Source: Paenochrobactrum glaciei
Lineage (GTDB): Bacteria > Pseudomonadota > Alphaproteobacteria > Rhizobiales > Rhizobiaceae
Reading direction: 5' to 3'
DNA length: 64,000 bases
Assembly (NCBI RefSeq): GCF_039522165.1
Contig: NZ_BAAADE010000002.1
Location: forward strand, 596,729-660,728
The notes under the pieces are model-generated. The model made no database searches, was not told the DNA's origin, and worked only from the letters and a program-made list of their open reading frames with translations. The position numbers and the translations under genes were made by a program. Positions 26,604 through 36,086 of this stretch are shown one piece after another (the first letter of the stretch is position 1; every line of letters starts with the position of its first letter).

Positions 26604-27461
26604 ATGGAGCAGCAATATCACGATGAACAGAAAGCATATTCTTTGAGCGGTAAAGAGCGCGAGCCGATTATTTCTGTGCGTGATGTCACTGTGGCTTTTG
26701 GCAAAAACACTGTGCTGGATAAGCTCGACCTTGATATTTATCCGGGCGAAGTACTGGGCTTTATCGGGCCATCGGGTTCGGGTAAGTCGGTGTTGATGCG
26801 GGCGATTTTAGGGCTGACCCCTAAAAAATCCGGCAAAATTGAAGTGTTCGGACAAAGCCTTGATGGCTTGAATGAACGCTCCAAAATGGCTGTTGATATG
26901 CGTATGGGCGTTTTGTTCCAGCATGGTGCGCTGTTTTCTGCGCTGAATGTTATGGAAAATATTCAGGTGCCAATGCGTGAATATCTGGATTTGTCGCCAA
27001 AGCTGATGGACGAGCTGGCACGCGTTAAGATCGAGCTTGTTGGTTTGAAACCGGATACTGCGGAGAAATTTCCGTCTGAGCTTTCTGGTGGTATGATCAA
27101 GCGTGCAGCATTGGCGCGCTCATTGGCACTTGATCCGGATGTAGTGTTTCTTGATGAACCGACCTCTGGGCTTGATCCGATTGGGGCTGCAGAATTTGAT
27201 GATTTGATTGCCAATTTGCGCGATACAATGGGACTGACTGTTTATATGGTTACGCATGACCTCGACAGTTTGTTTGCAATTTGTGACCGGATTGCGGTAT
27301 TGGGCAATAAGAAAATTCTCGTCAGCGGCAGCATGGAAGAAATGCTGGAGTTTGATGATCCGTGGGTTAAATCTTATTTTCGTGGCAAGCGGGCGCGGCA
27401 GATTGATCTTTCCGCACCGAGCCGGCGCAAGCCCGGCACTTTCCGCTCGCAGGCAGGGTAA
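26604..27461 (+). CDS. MlaF-type lipid ABC transporter ATPase
   Basis: The product (285 residues) energizes the upstream permease. Walker A is GPSGSGKSVL, the Q-loop is in GVLFQHGALFSALNVMENIQVPMRE, the signature is LSGGMIKRAALARSL and Walker B is VVFLDEPTSGLDPIGA; the H-loop is THDLDSL. The FQHGALFSALNV and LSGGMIKR versions are characteristic of MlaF/Mkl ATPases. A gap of 117 bases with a possible second promoter separates it from the permease gene; the MCE gene follows three bases after its stop. Confidence 0.92.
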   Translation: MEQQYHDEQKAYSLSGKEREPIISVRDVTVAFGKNTVLDKLDLDIYPGEVLGFIGPSGSGKSVLMRAILGLTPKKSGKIEVFGQSLDGLNERSKMAVDMRMGVLFQHGALFSALNVMENIQVPMREYLDLSPKLMDELARVKIELVGLKPDTAEKFPSELSGGMIKRAALARSLALDPDVVFLDEPTSGLDPIGAAEFDDLIANLRDTMGLTVYMVTHDLDSLFAICDRIAVLGNKKILVSGSMEEMLEFDDPWVKSYFRGKRARQIDLSAPSRRKPGTFRSQAG

Positions 27462-27464
27462 AAT

Positions 27465-28460
27465 ATGGAAACGAAAGCCAATTACGTTCTGGTGGGTGTT
27501 TTTACGCTGGTCGTCAGTCTTATTGCTTTCGGCTTTGTGTATTGGATTGCGCGCTATGGTGAAGCACGTGATTCACTGCCGCTGGAAATCAGAATTCCGG
27601 GCTCAGTCACAGGGTTGGCGCAAGGCAGTCAGGTTCTGTTCAACGGGATCAAAGTGGGCGATGTGCGCCGTCTCCATCTGGATGAAACCAATCCGGACAT
27701 GGTGATTGTGCTGACACAGGTAAACTCCACCACGCCGATCACCCGTTCAACCGTTGCAACGCTTGGCTTTCAGGGGCTGACTGGTCAGGCTTATGTTGAG
27801 CTTAAAGGCGGGCGTCTGGATGAGCCTAATTTGCTGACCACCGCCAATGAGGGCGGCTATGTCGCGCGTATCAATGCCGATCCTTCCATCGTTAATAACT
27901 TGCTTGCTACGGCGCAGGATATTTTCGCCCGTGCCAATAGTGCGATTGGCGCTTTGGAAGGTTTCATTCAGGATGTGCGTGAGCCGCTGACTGATACGGT
28001 TAAAAATACTCGTACCTTCACCGATGCGCTTGCTAAAAATTCGGACATTGTTGAAAAGCTTGGTTCTAATGCTGAAGACATTCAGCTCATGATTAAAGAT
28101 GCGCGTGAAATGATGGCGCGTTTGAATAATGCGTCTGTACGTGTTGAAGACATCATGAAGAAGGCTGACAATATGTTGTCGGCTGATGATAAAAACGGTG
28201 TCGTGGCGCAGCTTAATGCAACGCTTCAATCCATTCGTAAAACCTCGGACAGCCTGAACACACGTATGGCGCCGATTACCGATAATTTACAGCGCTTCTC
28301 AGGGCAGGGATTGCGTGATGTGCAGTCGGCTGTCAATGAAAGCCGCCGCTCGATCCAGCGTATTGAGCAGGCTATTACGGATCTTGAGAAAAATCCGCAG
28401 CGTATTATTTTTGGCGGTCAGGGTAATGTGCCGCAATATGACGGGAGATCACGTCGATGA
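27465..28460 (+). CDS. MCE (MlaD-type) lipid-binding protein
   Basis: A single N-terminal helix (NYVLVGVFTLVVSLIAFGFVYWI) anchors the protein in the inner membrane. One MCE domain follows (LEIRIPGSVTGLAQGSQVLFNGIKVGDVRRL, TLGFQGLTGQAYVELKGG). The remaining 180 residues are long amphipathic helices with many Ala, Asn and Asp, ending near NVPQYDGRSRR. Such proteins form periplasmic rings or tubes that carry lipids. The stop overlaps the next gene's start by four bases (ATGA). Confidence 0.92.
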   Translation: METKANYVLVGVFTLVVSLIAFGFVYWIARYGEARDSLPLEIRIPGSVTGLAQGSQVLFNGIKVGDVRRLHLDETNPDMVIVLTQVNSTTPITRSTVATLGFQGLTGQAYVELKGGRLDEPNLLTTANEGGYVARINADPSIVNNLLATAQDIFARANSAIGALEGFIQDVREPLTDTVKNTRTFTDALAKNSDIVEKLGSNAEDIQLMIKDAREMMARLNNASVRVEDIMKKADNMLSADDKNGVVAQLNATLQSIRKTSDSLNTRMAPITDNLQRFSGQGLRDVQSAVNESRRSIQRIEQAITDLEKNPQRIIFGGQGNVPQYDGRSRR

Positions 28461-29071
28461 GTATGTTTGATGTCAAGCTCCTGCGTGGTGCAAAACTTGG
28501 CCTGATGGTTGCGGGTCTTGGCGGTTTGCTGGCCTCTTGTGGCACAACAACGCCGCTTGATACCTATAGTTTGAGTGCGCCGCGTCCGGCAGTAACGGCC
28601 AAAAGCCGTAAATCTGTGCAGCTGCTGGTGGCCGCTCCGACTGCTTTGAAAGCGCTCGATAGCGAGAATATTGTGGTCAATCCGGCATCCGGTTCCATCG
28701 CTTATCTGAGCGGTGCGCAATGGGGTGATCGTCTGCCGAATATCATCCAGTCACGTTTAGTGCAGAGCTATGAAAATACCGGTCTGCTTGGTGGCGTAGG
28801 GCGCCCTGGTGATGGTTTGGCCATCAATTATCAGGTGCTGACCGATGTTCGTGAGTTTGGCATCCACGCCTCTACATCGCCGCAAACCGCTGTGGTGGAG
28901 CTGGCTGTAAAGCTGATGGATGATAAGAATGGCAATGTCCGTGCCACCAGAGTGTTCCGCAATGTGGTTGCGGTGCAGGGCAGCGGCAATGCTGCTTATC
29001 TCAAGGCACTGGATCAGGCATTTGAGAAAACCGCAGCTGAAATCGTCAGCTGGACATTTTCTGCAATGTAA
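28457..29071 (+). CDS. ABC-type transport auxiliary lipoprotein (PqiC/YmbA-like)
   Basis: A signal peptide ends in the lipobox LLASC, and the mature part starts GTTTPLDTYSLSAPRP, typical of the PqiC/YmbA-like auxiliary lipoproteins that accompany MCE systems. The 204-residue product ends in TAAEIVSWTFSAM. It is probably outer-membrane anchored and completes the lipid path from inner to outer membrane (inference from family). The four-base overlap with the MCE gene indicates translational coupling. A terminator lies about 25 bases downstream. Confidence 0.88.
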   Translation: MSMFDVKLLRGAKLGLMVAGLGGLLASCGTTTPLDTYSLSAPRPAVTAKSRKSVQLLVAAPTALKALDSENIVVNPASGSIAYLSGAQWGDRLPNIIQSRLVQSYENTGLLGGVGRPGDGLAINYQVLTDVREFGIHASTSPQTAVVELAVKLMDDKNGNVRATRVFRNVVAVQGSGNAAYLKALDQAFEKTAAEIVSWTFSAM

Positions 29072-29093
29072 TCAATTGCGTATAAGTGCTTTT

Positions 29094-29122
29094 AAAAGCC
29101 ATCCTGCGGGGTGGCTTTTTTA
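29094..29122 (+). terminator. Terminator of the Mla-type operon
   Basis: AAAAGCCATCC pairs with GGGTGGCTTTT (one G-T pair) around TGCG and is followed by T's. Confidence 0.85.
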
Positions 29123-29286
29123 TTGGACAGAATCAGGGAGAAAAATATTGCAGCAATGATTCTTGTGTGCTGGTTTTCGCATGAAATTCACATACGGATA
29201 TGTGTCAGATAAAACATCTGATCATTATCTTTGGCAGTGACAATTTGGAAATTTACAGGAGATAATCTCAACTGCTGTTTTTAAAA

Positions 29287-29363
29287 TGGCGCGAGTGACG
29301 GGGCTCGAACCCGCGACCTCCGGCGTGACAGGCCGGCACTCTAACCAACTGAGCTACACCCGC
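29287..29363 (-). tRNA. tRNA-Asp (anticodon GTC)
   Basis: On the minus strand, GCGGGTG pairs with CACTCGC as the acceptor stem; discriminator G and CCA are encoded. The anticodon loop reads CCTGTCACG, giving GTC for Asp. The D-arm (GCTCAGTTGGTTAGAGT) and T-arm (GCGGGTTCGAGCCCCGT) are intact; 77 nt including CCA. Confidence 0.96.
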
Positions 29364-29627
29364 GCATTTTAAAAGAGGCTTTCAATTTGAAGGCCTTAGC
29401 TGTTTAGCATTGCTGCTGAACATGTGTGGTTGTTTAATGTTATATATTGCATTCGTCAATGCTGTATTTTGCACAATATGACAAAAGTTTTAATTGCCCA
29501 CAGGCTAATCATTCACAACGCGCTTAAATTGTCGGAAAATGGCATGAAAAGGGAGTTTTCCCTTTTCAAATTGCCTTTGCGATTGGTTTAAGCATTTGAA
29601 ACTGCGGCAATAATGCCCAATTCACGC

Positions 29628-30071
29628 TTATTTATAAACCAGAACCGGAATCGGGCTCATCTGCAAAACTTCGTTGGTCTGGCTGCCTAAAAGCTTTCTG
29701 ACAACGCCACGTCGGCCATGCGAAGCCATAATAATCAAATCGCAGCCCAATTGATCAGCTGTATCAACAATGGCCGTGGCGGCAGAGACTTCTGAAATAT
29801 GGCGGGTTGCCATGACAATCCCCGAAACCGCAGCAATCTCGCGTGCTTCTTCAAGAATCTGGGTCGCAGCCTCTTCGATGCTTTTATCGTAATCATCGCT
29901 ATCAAGCGGTGCATTTTGCCAAGCAACAGAAAAGCTTGAAAGCGAATAGGGGATGGTAACTGTGAGCACCGTCAGCTCGCACTTGTGCTGCTTTGCCAGT
30001 TCGACCGCATATTTGATGCTTTTATTGGAGGTTTCCGAGCCGTCAGCTGCGACTAAAATATGCTTAAACAT
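29628..30071 (-). CDS. Universal stress protein, UspA family
   Basis: This 147-residue single-domain protein starts MFKHILVAADGSETSNKSI and carries the ATP-binding loop GxxG-9x-G-S/T near its end (MASHGRRGVVRKLLGSQTNEVL), so it belongs to the nucleotide-binding class. Such proteins accumulate under stress; the precise role is unknown. It is monocistronic, between tRNA-Asp and mazG. The 265-bp gap toward the tRNA shows no further gene. Confidence 0.9.
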   Translation of the reverse strand: MFKHILVAADGSETSNKSIKYAVELAKQHKCELTVLTVTIPYSLSSFSVAWQNAPLDSDDYDKSIEEAATQILEEAREIAAVSGIVMATRHISEVSAATAIVDTADQLGCDLIIMASHGRRGVVRKLLGSQTNEVLQMSPIPVLVYK

Positions 30072-30160
30072 TCAATCCCCTTTGGTGTGATGTTCATGCT
30101 TTAAGCGTTTTGCATTGGCATGACATTGATCGGAATCAAGCTCTTCAGAATGTGAGATAT

Positions 30161-30985
30161 TTAAAAGCCGCTTTTCTTGGCTTGCTGCCAGAGTGCTTCC
30201 ATTTCTTCCAGATCGGATTGCTCCGGTGATGAGCCGTTTTGTTTGAGGCTTTTCTCAATATAGTGAAAACGATTGAGAAATTTGTCATTGGCGCGCATCA
30301 GGGCAATTTCCGGATCGATATTTAAATGACGGCCAAGATTGACCATCGCAAATAGCAAATCACCATATTCTTCTTCGATATGGTTTTGATTGGCAGAAAG
30401 TTTTGCCTGTTTCAGTTCTGCGATTTCTTCTTCAATCTTTGCCAGTATAGGTTCCGGCTCGCTCCAATCAAAACCGACCTTGGCGGCTTTCAATTGCAGC
30501 TTCAAAGCGCGCAAAAGTGCAGGGAAGGCGCGCGGAATATCATCAAGATAGCCATTTTCTTCCAATGTCGGCAGACCGGCTTTAGCGCGGCGTGCCTCAC
30601 GTTCGGCTTTTTCTTCCTGCTTGATGCGGCCCCATGCACCCTTGGCCATGCCGGCACTGCGTGCTTCCTCATCGCCAAACACATGCGGATGACGGCGGAT
30701 CATTTTATGCGTGATAGCCTGTACTACATCGGCAAAGTTGAACGAGCCTTCTTCTTCGGCAATGCGTGCGTGGAACACCACTTGCAGCAGCAAATCGCCA
30801 AGCTCTTCACGCAAGTCATCTTTGTCCTGCCGCTCGATGGCATCCAGCACTTCATAGACTTCTTCAAGCGTATAAGGAGCAATGGTTTCGAAACTTTGTT
30901 CGACATCCCACGGGCAGCCGGTTTCAGGATCGCGTAAGGCTGCCATAATTTCAAGCAGCCGTTCAATTTTGCCGGAAGGTTGCAA
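30161..30985 (-). CDS. mazG: Nucleoside triphosphate pyrophosphohydrolase MazG
   Basis: MazG hydrolyses nucleoside triphosphates to monophosphates and pyrophosphate, removing abnormal nucleotides. Two all-alpha MazG domains are present: the first with GCPWDVEQSFETIAPYTLEEVYEVLDAI and the EExxE-type metal site in DLREELGDLLLQVVFHA, the second around IEEEIAELKQAK and IEEEYGDLLFAMVNLGRHL. The best start is a TTG at 30985 (reading MQPSGKIERLLEIM) with GGAG six bases upstream. The frame is open to an ATG at 31051, but that would add an unusual Arg/His/Ile-rich stretch. Length is then 274 residues. It is divergent from galE. Confidence 0.88.
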   Translation of the reverse strand: MQPSGKIERLLEIMAALRDPETGCPWDVEQSFETIAPYTLEEVYEVLDAIERQDKDDLREELGDLLLQVVFHARIAEEEGSFNFADVVQAITHKMIRRHPHVFGDEEARSAGMAKGAWGRIKQEEKAEREARRAKAGLPTLEENGYLDDIPRAFPALLRALKLQLKAAKVGFDWSEPEPILAKIEEEIAELKQAKLSANQNHIEEEYGDLLFAMVNLGRHLNIDPEIALMRANDKFLNRFHYIEKSLKQNGSSPEQSDLEEMEALWQQAKKSGF

Positions 30986-31159
30986 AATAAACTCCAAATC
31001 TATCCGTTGCGATACTATTCGATTCTTAATATGTCTATCATGGTTGGGCACGGCTTTATGTGTTTTTTGACGTGTTCTTTTAATTTCATAAAAAAGAACA
31101 ATATAACATAAAAGCCACTGTTTATAAGCGGCTGAAAAGGCCCCGGAAAGGCGAAAATC

Positions 31160-32158
31160 ATGGCTGTTATGGTGACCGGTGGTGCCGGTTATATAGGATC
31201 ACACACATGTGTCGAGCTGTTGGAAGCTGGCTATGATGTGGTGGTGGTTGATAATTTTGATAATAGTCATCCGGACGTGTTGCGCCGCGTGGAGGAAATC
31301 ACCGGACGAACATTGTTTCGCGAAGCTGGTGATGTGCGTGACCGCACGTTCTTGGAACAGGTTTTAAAGCGCCATAAATGTGATGCAGTGATGCATTTTG
31401 CCGGACTGAAATCAGTTGCAGAATCGACTGAGAAACCATTGCATTATTATGATTGCAATGTGGTCGGCACTATCCGCTTACTTGAAGCAATGCGCTCAGT
31501 TGATGTGAAAAAGATAGTCTTTAGCTCATCGGCAACCGTTTATGGTGAACCGGAGCAATTGCCTTTTAATGAAGATCACCGGTTGGCGCCGGCAAATACC
31601 TATGGTCGTAGTAAACTCGTTGTTGAAGATATTTTGCGCGATATTCATCGCGGTAATAAAAACTGGCATATTGCAATTTTGCGTTATTTCAATCCGGTTG
31701 GTGCGCATGAAAGTGGTTTGATTGGTGAAGACCCGAAAGGTATACCTAACAATCTGATGCCACTGATTGCACAGGTTGCCAGTGGCAAACGTGAAAAACT
31801 GATGATTTGGGGAAGTGATTATCCGACCCGTGATGGTACGGGCGTGCGTGATTATATCCATGTTGAAGATGTGGCTAAAGGCCATGTGCGGGCACTGAAA
31901 AAGCTGGCTGAACCGCAATGTCTGACACTTAATCTGGGTTCAGGGCAGGGTTATAGTGTTTTTGAGGTGATCAGAGCTTTTGAAACGGTGACTGGTCAGA
32001 TAATCCCTTATGAGATTGCGGAACGCAGAGCCGGTGATATTGCTGAATATTATGCAGATCCGACACAAGCCAACGAAATATTGAACTGGACAGCGCAAAA
32101 AACGCTTTCTGAAATGTGCCAGGACATGTGGAACTGGCAATCTAAAAACGTTGTATAA
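31160..32158 (+). CDS. galE: UDP-glucose 4-epimerase
   Basis: This 332-residue extended short-chain dehydrogenase interconverts UDP-glucose and UDP-galactose, supplying galactose for surface polysaccharides. The NAD loop is VTGGAGYIGSHT, the catalytic Ser-Tyr-Lys are in FSSSATVYG and NTYGRSKLVVE, and the substrate-binding RYFNPVGAHESGLIGEDP is typical of GalE. Length is normal. It stands alone between divergent mazG and the methyltransferase gene, so its pathway partner is not visible here. Confidence 0.93.
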   Translation: MAVMVTGGAGYIGSHTCVELLEAGYDVVVVDNFDNSHPDVLRRVEEITGRTLFREAGDVRDRTFLEQVLKRHKCDAVMHFAGLKSVAESTEKPLHYYDCNVVGTIRLLEAMRSVDVKKIVFSSSATVYGEPEQLPFNEDHRLAPANTYGRSKLVVEDILRDIHRGNKNWHIAILRYFNPVGAHESGLIGEDPKGIPNNLMPLIAQVASGKREKLMIWGSDYPTRDGTGVRDYIHVEDVAKGHVRALKKLAEPQCLTLNLGSGQGYSVFEVIRAFETVTGQIIPYEIAERRAGDIAEYYADPTQANEILNWTAQKTLSEMCQDMWNWQSKNVV

Positions 32159-32225
32159 TTATTGAGTTAATCTCAAAAAAAGCGCGACTATGCGGGTGCG
32201 GATCATCCGTTTAAAGGAAATTTTG

Positions 32226-33062
32226 ATGACAATGAATAATGAAACCCCTGCGGCTTTTGATGAAGAAGCGCTGGAAGAAGCTTATGATCGCGCTTTAAGA
32301 CTTGAAAAAGCAGGTGATTTTGAAGCGGCCAGTCTGGCCTATCAAGAAGTTCTCAAAATTGATCCGTCCGATCATGGTGGCGCAGCCGTGCGCCTTGCCA
32401 GTATGGGCAAGGGCGAAGTGCCTCCAAAGGCACCAGATGCTTATGTCGCAACATTGTTTGACCAGCATGCGGATATGTTTGACACGATTTTGGTCGATCA
32501 GCTTGGTTATGATGTGCCGTTGCAATTGCGCGAAGTGTTGCTGGGGCTGGATGAAGACTGCAATTTCACGCGAATGCTTGATTTGGGTTGCGGCACCGGT
32601 CTTTCCGCTGATGCGCTCGACGATATGGCTGATCATAAAACCGGCGTTGATTTGTCGGAAAACATGATCGAAATCGCTTATGAGAAAGGCGATTATGACG
32701 AGCTTTTTGTCAGTGAAGTCGTGCTGTTTTTGCAAAAGACGACCGCAGATAACTGGGATTTGATTGTTGCAACTGATGTACTGCCTTATATGGGGGCGTT
32801 GGAGGCTTTCTTTGCCGGCTTGAAAGCGCGCATCAATAAAGGTGGCATGATCGCTTTTTCATCTGAAACACAATCGCAGGACGTTTTTCAGGGGCGTGAT
32901 TTCATGGTTGGCGCTTATCAGCGCTTTGCACATGCCGAGAGCTATCTGCGCAAGCTGATGGAGGTCAATGGCTTTGAGTGTCTGGCTTGCGAAAATATTA
33001 CGGTGCGCCACGAACAAGGCCATCCAGTGCCAGGACAATTGATCGTCGCACGGGCGCTTTGA
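32226..33062 (+). CDS. Predicted SAM-dependent methyltransferase with N-terminal TPR-like segment
   Basis: The 278-residue protein begins with an acidic, helical TPR-like region (EEALEEAYDRALRLEKAGDFEAASLAYQEVLKIDPSDHGG). A class I methyltransferase fold follows, with motif I in MLDLGCGTGLSADAL, motif II in TGVDLSENMIEIAY and DLIVATDVLPYMG further on. Related alphaproteobacterial proteins combine TPR and methyltransferase regions; the substrate is unknown. The ATG at 32226 has AAAGGAA upstream and is preferred over the in-frame ATG at 32190. Confidence 0.85.
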   Translation: MTMNNETPAAFDEEALEEAYDRALRLEKAGDFEAASLAYQEVLKIDPSDHGGAAVRLASMGKGEVPPKAPDAYVATLFDQHADMFDTILVDQLGYDVPLQLREVLLGLDEDCNFTRMLDLGCGTGLSADALDDMADHKTGVDLSENMIEIAYEKGDYDELFVSEVVLFLQKTTADNWDLIVATDVLPYMGALEAFFAGLKARINKGGMIAFSSETQSQDVFQGRDFMVGAYQRFAHAESYLRKLMEVNGFECLACENITVRHEQGHPVPGQLIVARAL

Positions 33063-33176
33063 CGGCACTTTGACGCTGTATGGTTGAACTTTGGGCTAAT
33101 AATACGTATCTGGTCAAACAAGATAACAAGTTTGACCGGATAATGGCCGGATAATTTTAAAAGTTTGAGGCAAGTA

Positions 33177-33497
33177 ATGACGAAGATTACTTATATCACT
33201 GCGGAAGGCACTCCCTATGAGGTGGAGAGCCCGAATGGCTCCAGCGTTATGGAAGCGGCAATTCGCAATGGTATTCCGGGGATTGATGCTGATTGCGGCG
33301 GTGCATGCGCCTGCGCTACCTGTCACGTTTATGTGGATGATGCATGGCTTGAGGTCGTTGGCGAACCTGACGCGATGGAAGAGGATATGCTGGATTTTGC
33401 CTATGATGTGCAGCCGAATTCCCGTCTGTCTTGCCAGATCAGAGTTCGTGATGAAATCAATGGTCTTGTTGTGCGGTTGCCTGAACGTCAGGGTTAA
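33177..33497 (+). CDS. 2Fe-2S ferredoxin, adrenodoxin type
   Basis: A 106-residue electron carrier: the cluster ligands are in DADCGGACACATCHVYV (C-x5-C-x2-C) plus a distal Cys in SRLSCQIRV. This is the adrenodoxin/Isc Fdx type rather than the plant type. In alphaproteobacteria such ferredoxins serve P450s, Fe-S assembly or heme A synthesis; the neighbours here do not decide. The ATG at 33177 is preferred over a TTG at 33165, and GAGG lies upstream. A strong terminator follows. Confidence 0.92.
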   Translation: MTKITYITAEGTPYEVESPNGSSVMEAAIRNGIPGIDADCGGACACATCHVYVDDAWLEVVGEPDAMEEDMLDFAYDVQPNSRLSCQIRVRDEINGLVVRLPERQG

Positions 33498-33518
33498 GTT
33501 ATTTCATTGAATAAATAA

Positions 33519-33554
33519 AAAAGCCGGAGTGCGTTTAACACTCCGGCTTTTTTT
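33519..33554. terminator. Terminator between the ferredoxin gene and convergent parE
   Basis: AAGCCGGAGTG (33521-33531) and CACTCCGGCTT (33539-33549) form an 11-bp stem, with A's before and T's after, so it can act in both directions. Confidence 0.9.
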
Positions 33555-33573
33555 ATGTCTGTTATATCAATGC

Positions 33574-35730
33574 TTAAATGTCGAGCTTGTCGGCAAACTC
33601 GGCATTTTCCTGAATGAAGCGGAAGCGGGCTTCCGGCTTGGTGCCCATCAGATCATCAACTGTTGCTTTTGTTGCTTCTTCAATGCTGTGATCAATCTCA
33701 ACGCGCAAGAGTGTGCGTTTGGCCGGATCCATCGTCGTTTCCTTCAACTGCTCAGCGCGCATTTCGCCCAAGCCTTTAAAGCGACCGATTTCAACTTTGC
33801 CACGGCTGCTGAAATGTGTCCGCAGCAACTCATCCTTATGGGCATCATCACGCGCATAAGCCGTTTTGCCGCCTTGGCTCAAACGGTAAAGCGGCGGAAC
33901 AGCCAAATAGAGATGGCCGTTGCTGATGAGATCAGGCATTTCCTGATAGAAGAAGGTAATCAGTAGCGAAGCAATGTGTGCACCATCCACGTCAGCATCC
34001 GTCATGATGATGATGCGGTCATAGCGCAAATCTTCTTCGCGGTATTTGGAGCGTGTGCCACAACCAAGCGCTTGAATAATATCTGCAATCTGTTGGTTTG
34101 CAGTGAGCTTGTCACGTCCGGCGCTGGCGACGTTGAGAATTTTACCACGCAGTGGCAAAATTGCCTGATTGGTACGGTTACGTGCCTGTTTGGCTGAACC
34201 GCCCGCGGAATCACCCTCAACGATGAAGAGTTCGGCATTATCTGCCGAGTTTTGTGAACAGTCGGCAAGTTTACCCGGCAGACGCAGTTTGCGCACGGCC
34301 GTTTTGCGATTGACTTCTTTTTCCTGACGACGGCGCAGACGTTCTTCCGCGCGCTCAATCACCCAATCCAGCAGCTTGGAAGCTTCTTGCGGGGAGGCCG
34401 CCAGCCAATGGTCAAACGGATCACGAATGGCATTTTCAACAATGCGCTGTGCTTCAACCGTTGCAAGCTTGTCTTTCGTCTGACCGACAAATTCCGGCTC
34501 ACGAATAAACACCGAAAGCATCGCAGCAGCTGAGGTCATTACGTCATCAGTGGTAATGACAGAAGCGCGCTTGTTGTTGGTCAGCTCTGCATAGGCTTTC
34601 AGGCCGCGTGTGAGCGCGATACGAAGCCCTGCTTCATGCGTGCCGCCATCGCCGGTCGGGATCGTATTACAATAGGAATGGACGAACGCATCGCCGCCAT
34701 ACCAGCTAACAGCCCATTCCATCGCACCGTGACGGCCTTGCGCCTCGGTTTTACCGGCAAAAATTTCGCGCGTGACCTGAAAGTCTTTGCCCAGAGTGGT
34801 GGCGAGATAGTCCTTCAATCCGCCCGGGAAATGGAAGACGGCCTTTTCAGGTGTATCCTGTTTCGGGTCGAGAAGTGACGGGTCACAGCTCCAGCGGATT
34901 TCAACGCCGCCAAACAAATAGGCTTTCGAGCGCGCCATGCGATAAATGCGCGTCGGGTCAAATTTGGCATTTTTGCCGAAAATATCCGGATCAGGATGGA
35001 AACGCAGACGTGTTCCACGGCGGTTATGCACTTCGCCGAGCTCTTCCAGCCCGCCTTGCGGAATACCGCGTGAGAAGCACTGGCGGTACAGACGGCGATT
35101 ACGCGCGACTTCCACTTCCAGCACATCGGAAAGCGCATTCACAACCGACACACCAACGCCATGCAAACCGCCGGATGTTTCATAGGCCTTGCCATCAAAC
35201 TTACCACCGGCATGCAGCTTGGTCATGATGACTTCAAGCGTGGATTTTCCCGGAACCTGCGGGTGATTGTCGATCGGAATACCACGACCATTATCGCTGA
35301 CCGACAAGAAACCATCAGCATCAAGGCTGACTTCGATAAAATTGGCGTGTCCCGCAACGGCCTCGTCCATCGAGTTGTCGATGACTTCAGCAAAGAGATG
35401 GTGCATCGCCTTTTCGTCGGTGCCGCCGATATACATACCCGGGCGCAGACGTACCGGCTCCAAGCCTTCCAGAACACGGATGGCGGAGGCGTTATAATCA
35501 CCATTATCAGCTGCAAGTGTTGCGCGCTTAAACGGCTCTTCCGGTGCGGGAGGGGGGGGGGCGGCGGAAACCGGCTTTGTTACTGTTGCGTCTTCAGCTG
35601 CAGGGGCAGGCGCCACAGCACTGACAGCCGGCGCAGCAGCGGTCAGCGCCTCGCTATCAGCTTTTGACGCTGTTTGCCTTTCACGGGCTTTACTCACAAC
35701 ACTTGAAAAAAGATCGTTGTTGTTGTCCAT
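33574..35730 (-). CDS. parE: DNA topoisomerase IV subunit B
   Basis: The ATPase subunit of topoisomerase IV, which decatenates daughter chromosomes. After an Ala/Pro-rich N-terminal extension of about 70 residues comes the GHKL ATPase domain (EVIDNSMDEAVAGHA, SDNGRGIPIDNHP, GGLHGVGVSVVNALS) and the transducer. The TOPRIM part follows (LFIVEGDSAGGSAKQARNR, IIMTDADVDGAHI). Length and the QTKDKLAT segment favour ParE over GyrB (inference). The extension contains four prolines encoded over a 10-base run of C (35552-35561 on this strand's complement), a potential slippage site. Confidence 0.92.
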   Translation of the reverse strand: MDNNNDLFSSVVSKARERQTASKADSEALTAAAPAVSAVAPAPAAEDATVTKPVSAAPPPPAPEEPFKRATLAADNGDYNASAIRVLEGLEPVRLRPGMYIGGTDEKAMHHLFAEVIDNSMDEAVAGHANFIEVSLDADGFLSVSDNGRGIPIDNHPQVPGKSTLEVIMTKLHAGGKFDGKAYETSGGLHGVGVSVVNALSDVLEVEVARNRRLYRQCFSRGIPQGGLEELGEVHNRRGTRLRFHPDPDIFGKNAKFDPTRIYRMARSKAYLFGGVEIRWSCDPSLLDPKQDTPEKAVFHFPGGLKDYLATTLGKDFQVTREIFAGKTEAQGRHGAMEWAVSWYGGDAFVHSYCNTIPTGDGGTHEAGLRIALTRGLKAYAELTNNKRASVITTDDVMTSAAAMLSVFIREPEFVGQTKDKLATVEAQRIVENAIRDPFDHWLAASPQEASKLLDWVIERAEERLRRRQEKEVNRKTAVRKLRLPGKLADCSQNSADNAELFIVEGDSAGGSAKQARNRTNQAILPLRGKILNVASAGRDKLTANQQIADIIQALGCGTRSKYREEDLRYDRIIIMTDADVDGAHIASLLITFFYQEMPDLISNGHLYLAVPPLYRLSQGGKTAYARDDAHKDELLRTHFSSRGKVEIGRFKGLGEMRAEQLKETTMDPAKRTLLRVEIDHSIEEATKATVDDLMGTKPEARFRFIQENAEFADKLDI

Positions 35731-36023
35731 GTGCTTCGGTTCAGCCTATCTATTAAATATACCGCTTCAAGAGCTGCAAATTATTCGTCACTGTCTATTG
35801 TTTTGTAACATGAGCATTGATTTCAGCAATGCGTACTTTCGAATCACCCATATCATGCCATGCCAATTCATAAAAAGCGAATAAGGTTCGCTTTATGTTC
35901 TGTCGCATTCCCACCAAAACGTCAAGTTTTGCACGGACTTTTCACACACAAACCCTTTTGCGCTGATTGACAGCGGTCAAGGAATAAGAAAACGACTTTC
36001 AATGCGGGTGCATTAAAATGAAG

Positions 36024-36057
36024 AAATCCGGCATGTTTGAAATTACATGCCGGATTT
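36024..36057. terminator. Terminator downstream of the Bcr/CflA gene; rest of the gap shows no gene
   Basis: AAATCCGGCATGT and ACATGCCGGATTT form a 13-bp perfect stem with an 8-base loop and T-rich/A-rich flanks. The gap 35731-36086 otherwise holds the parE promoter region and no ORF that I trust. Confidence 0.85.
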
Positions 36058-36086
36058 TTGTTTATTTGATCAGATGCCTTAGAACC

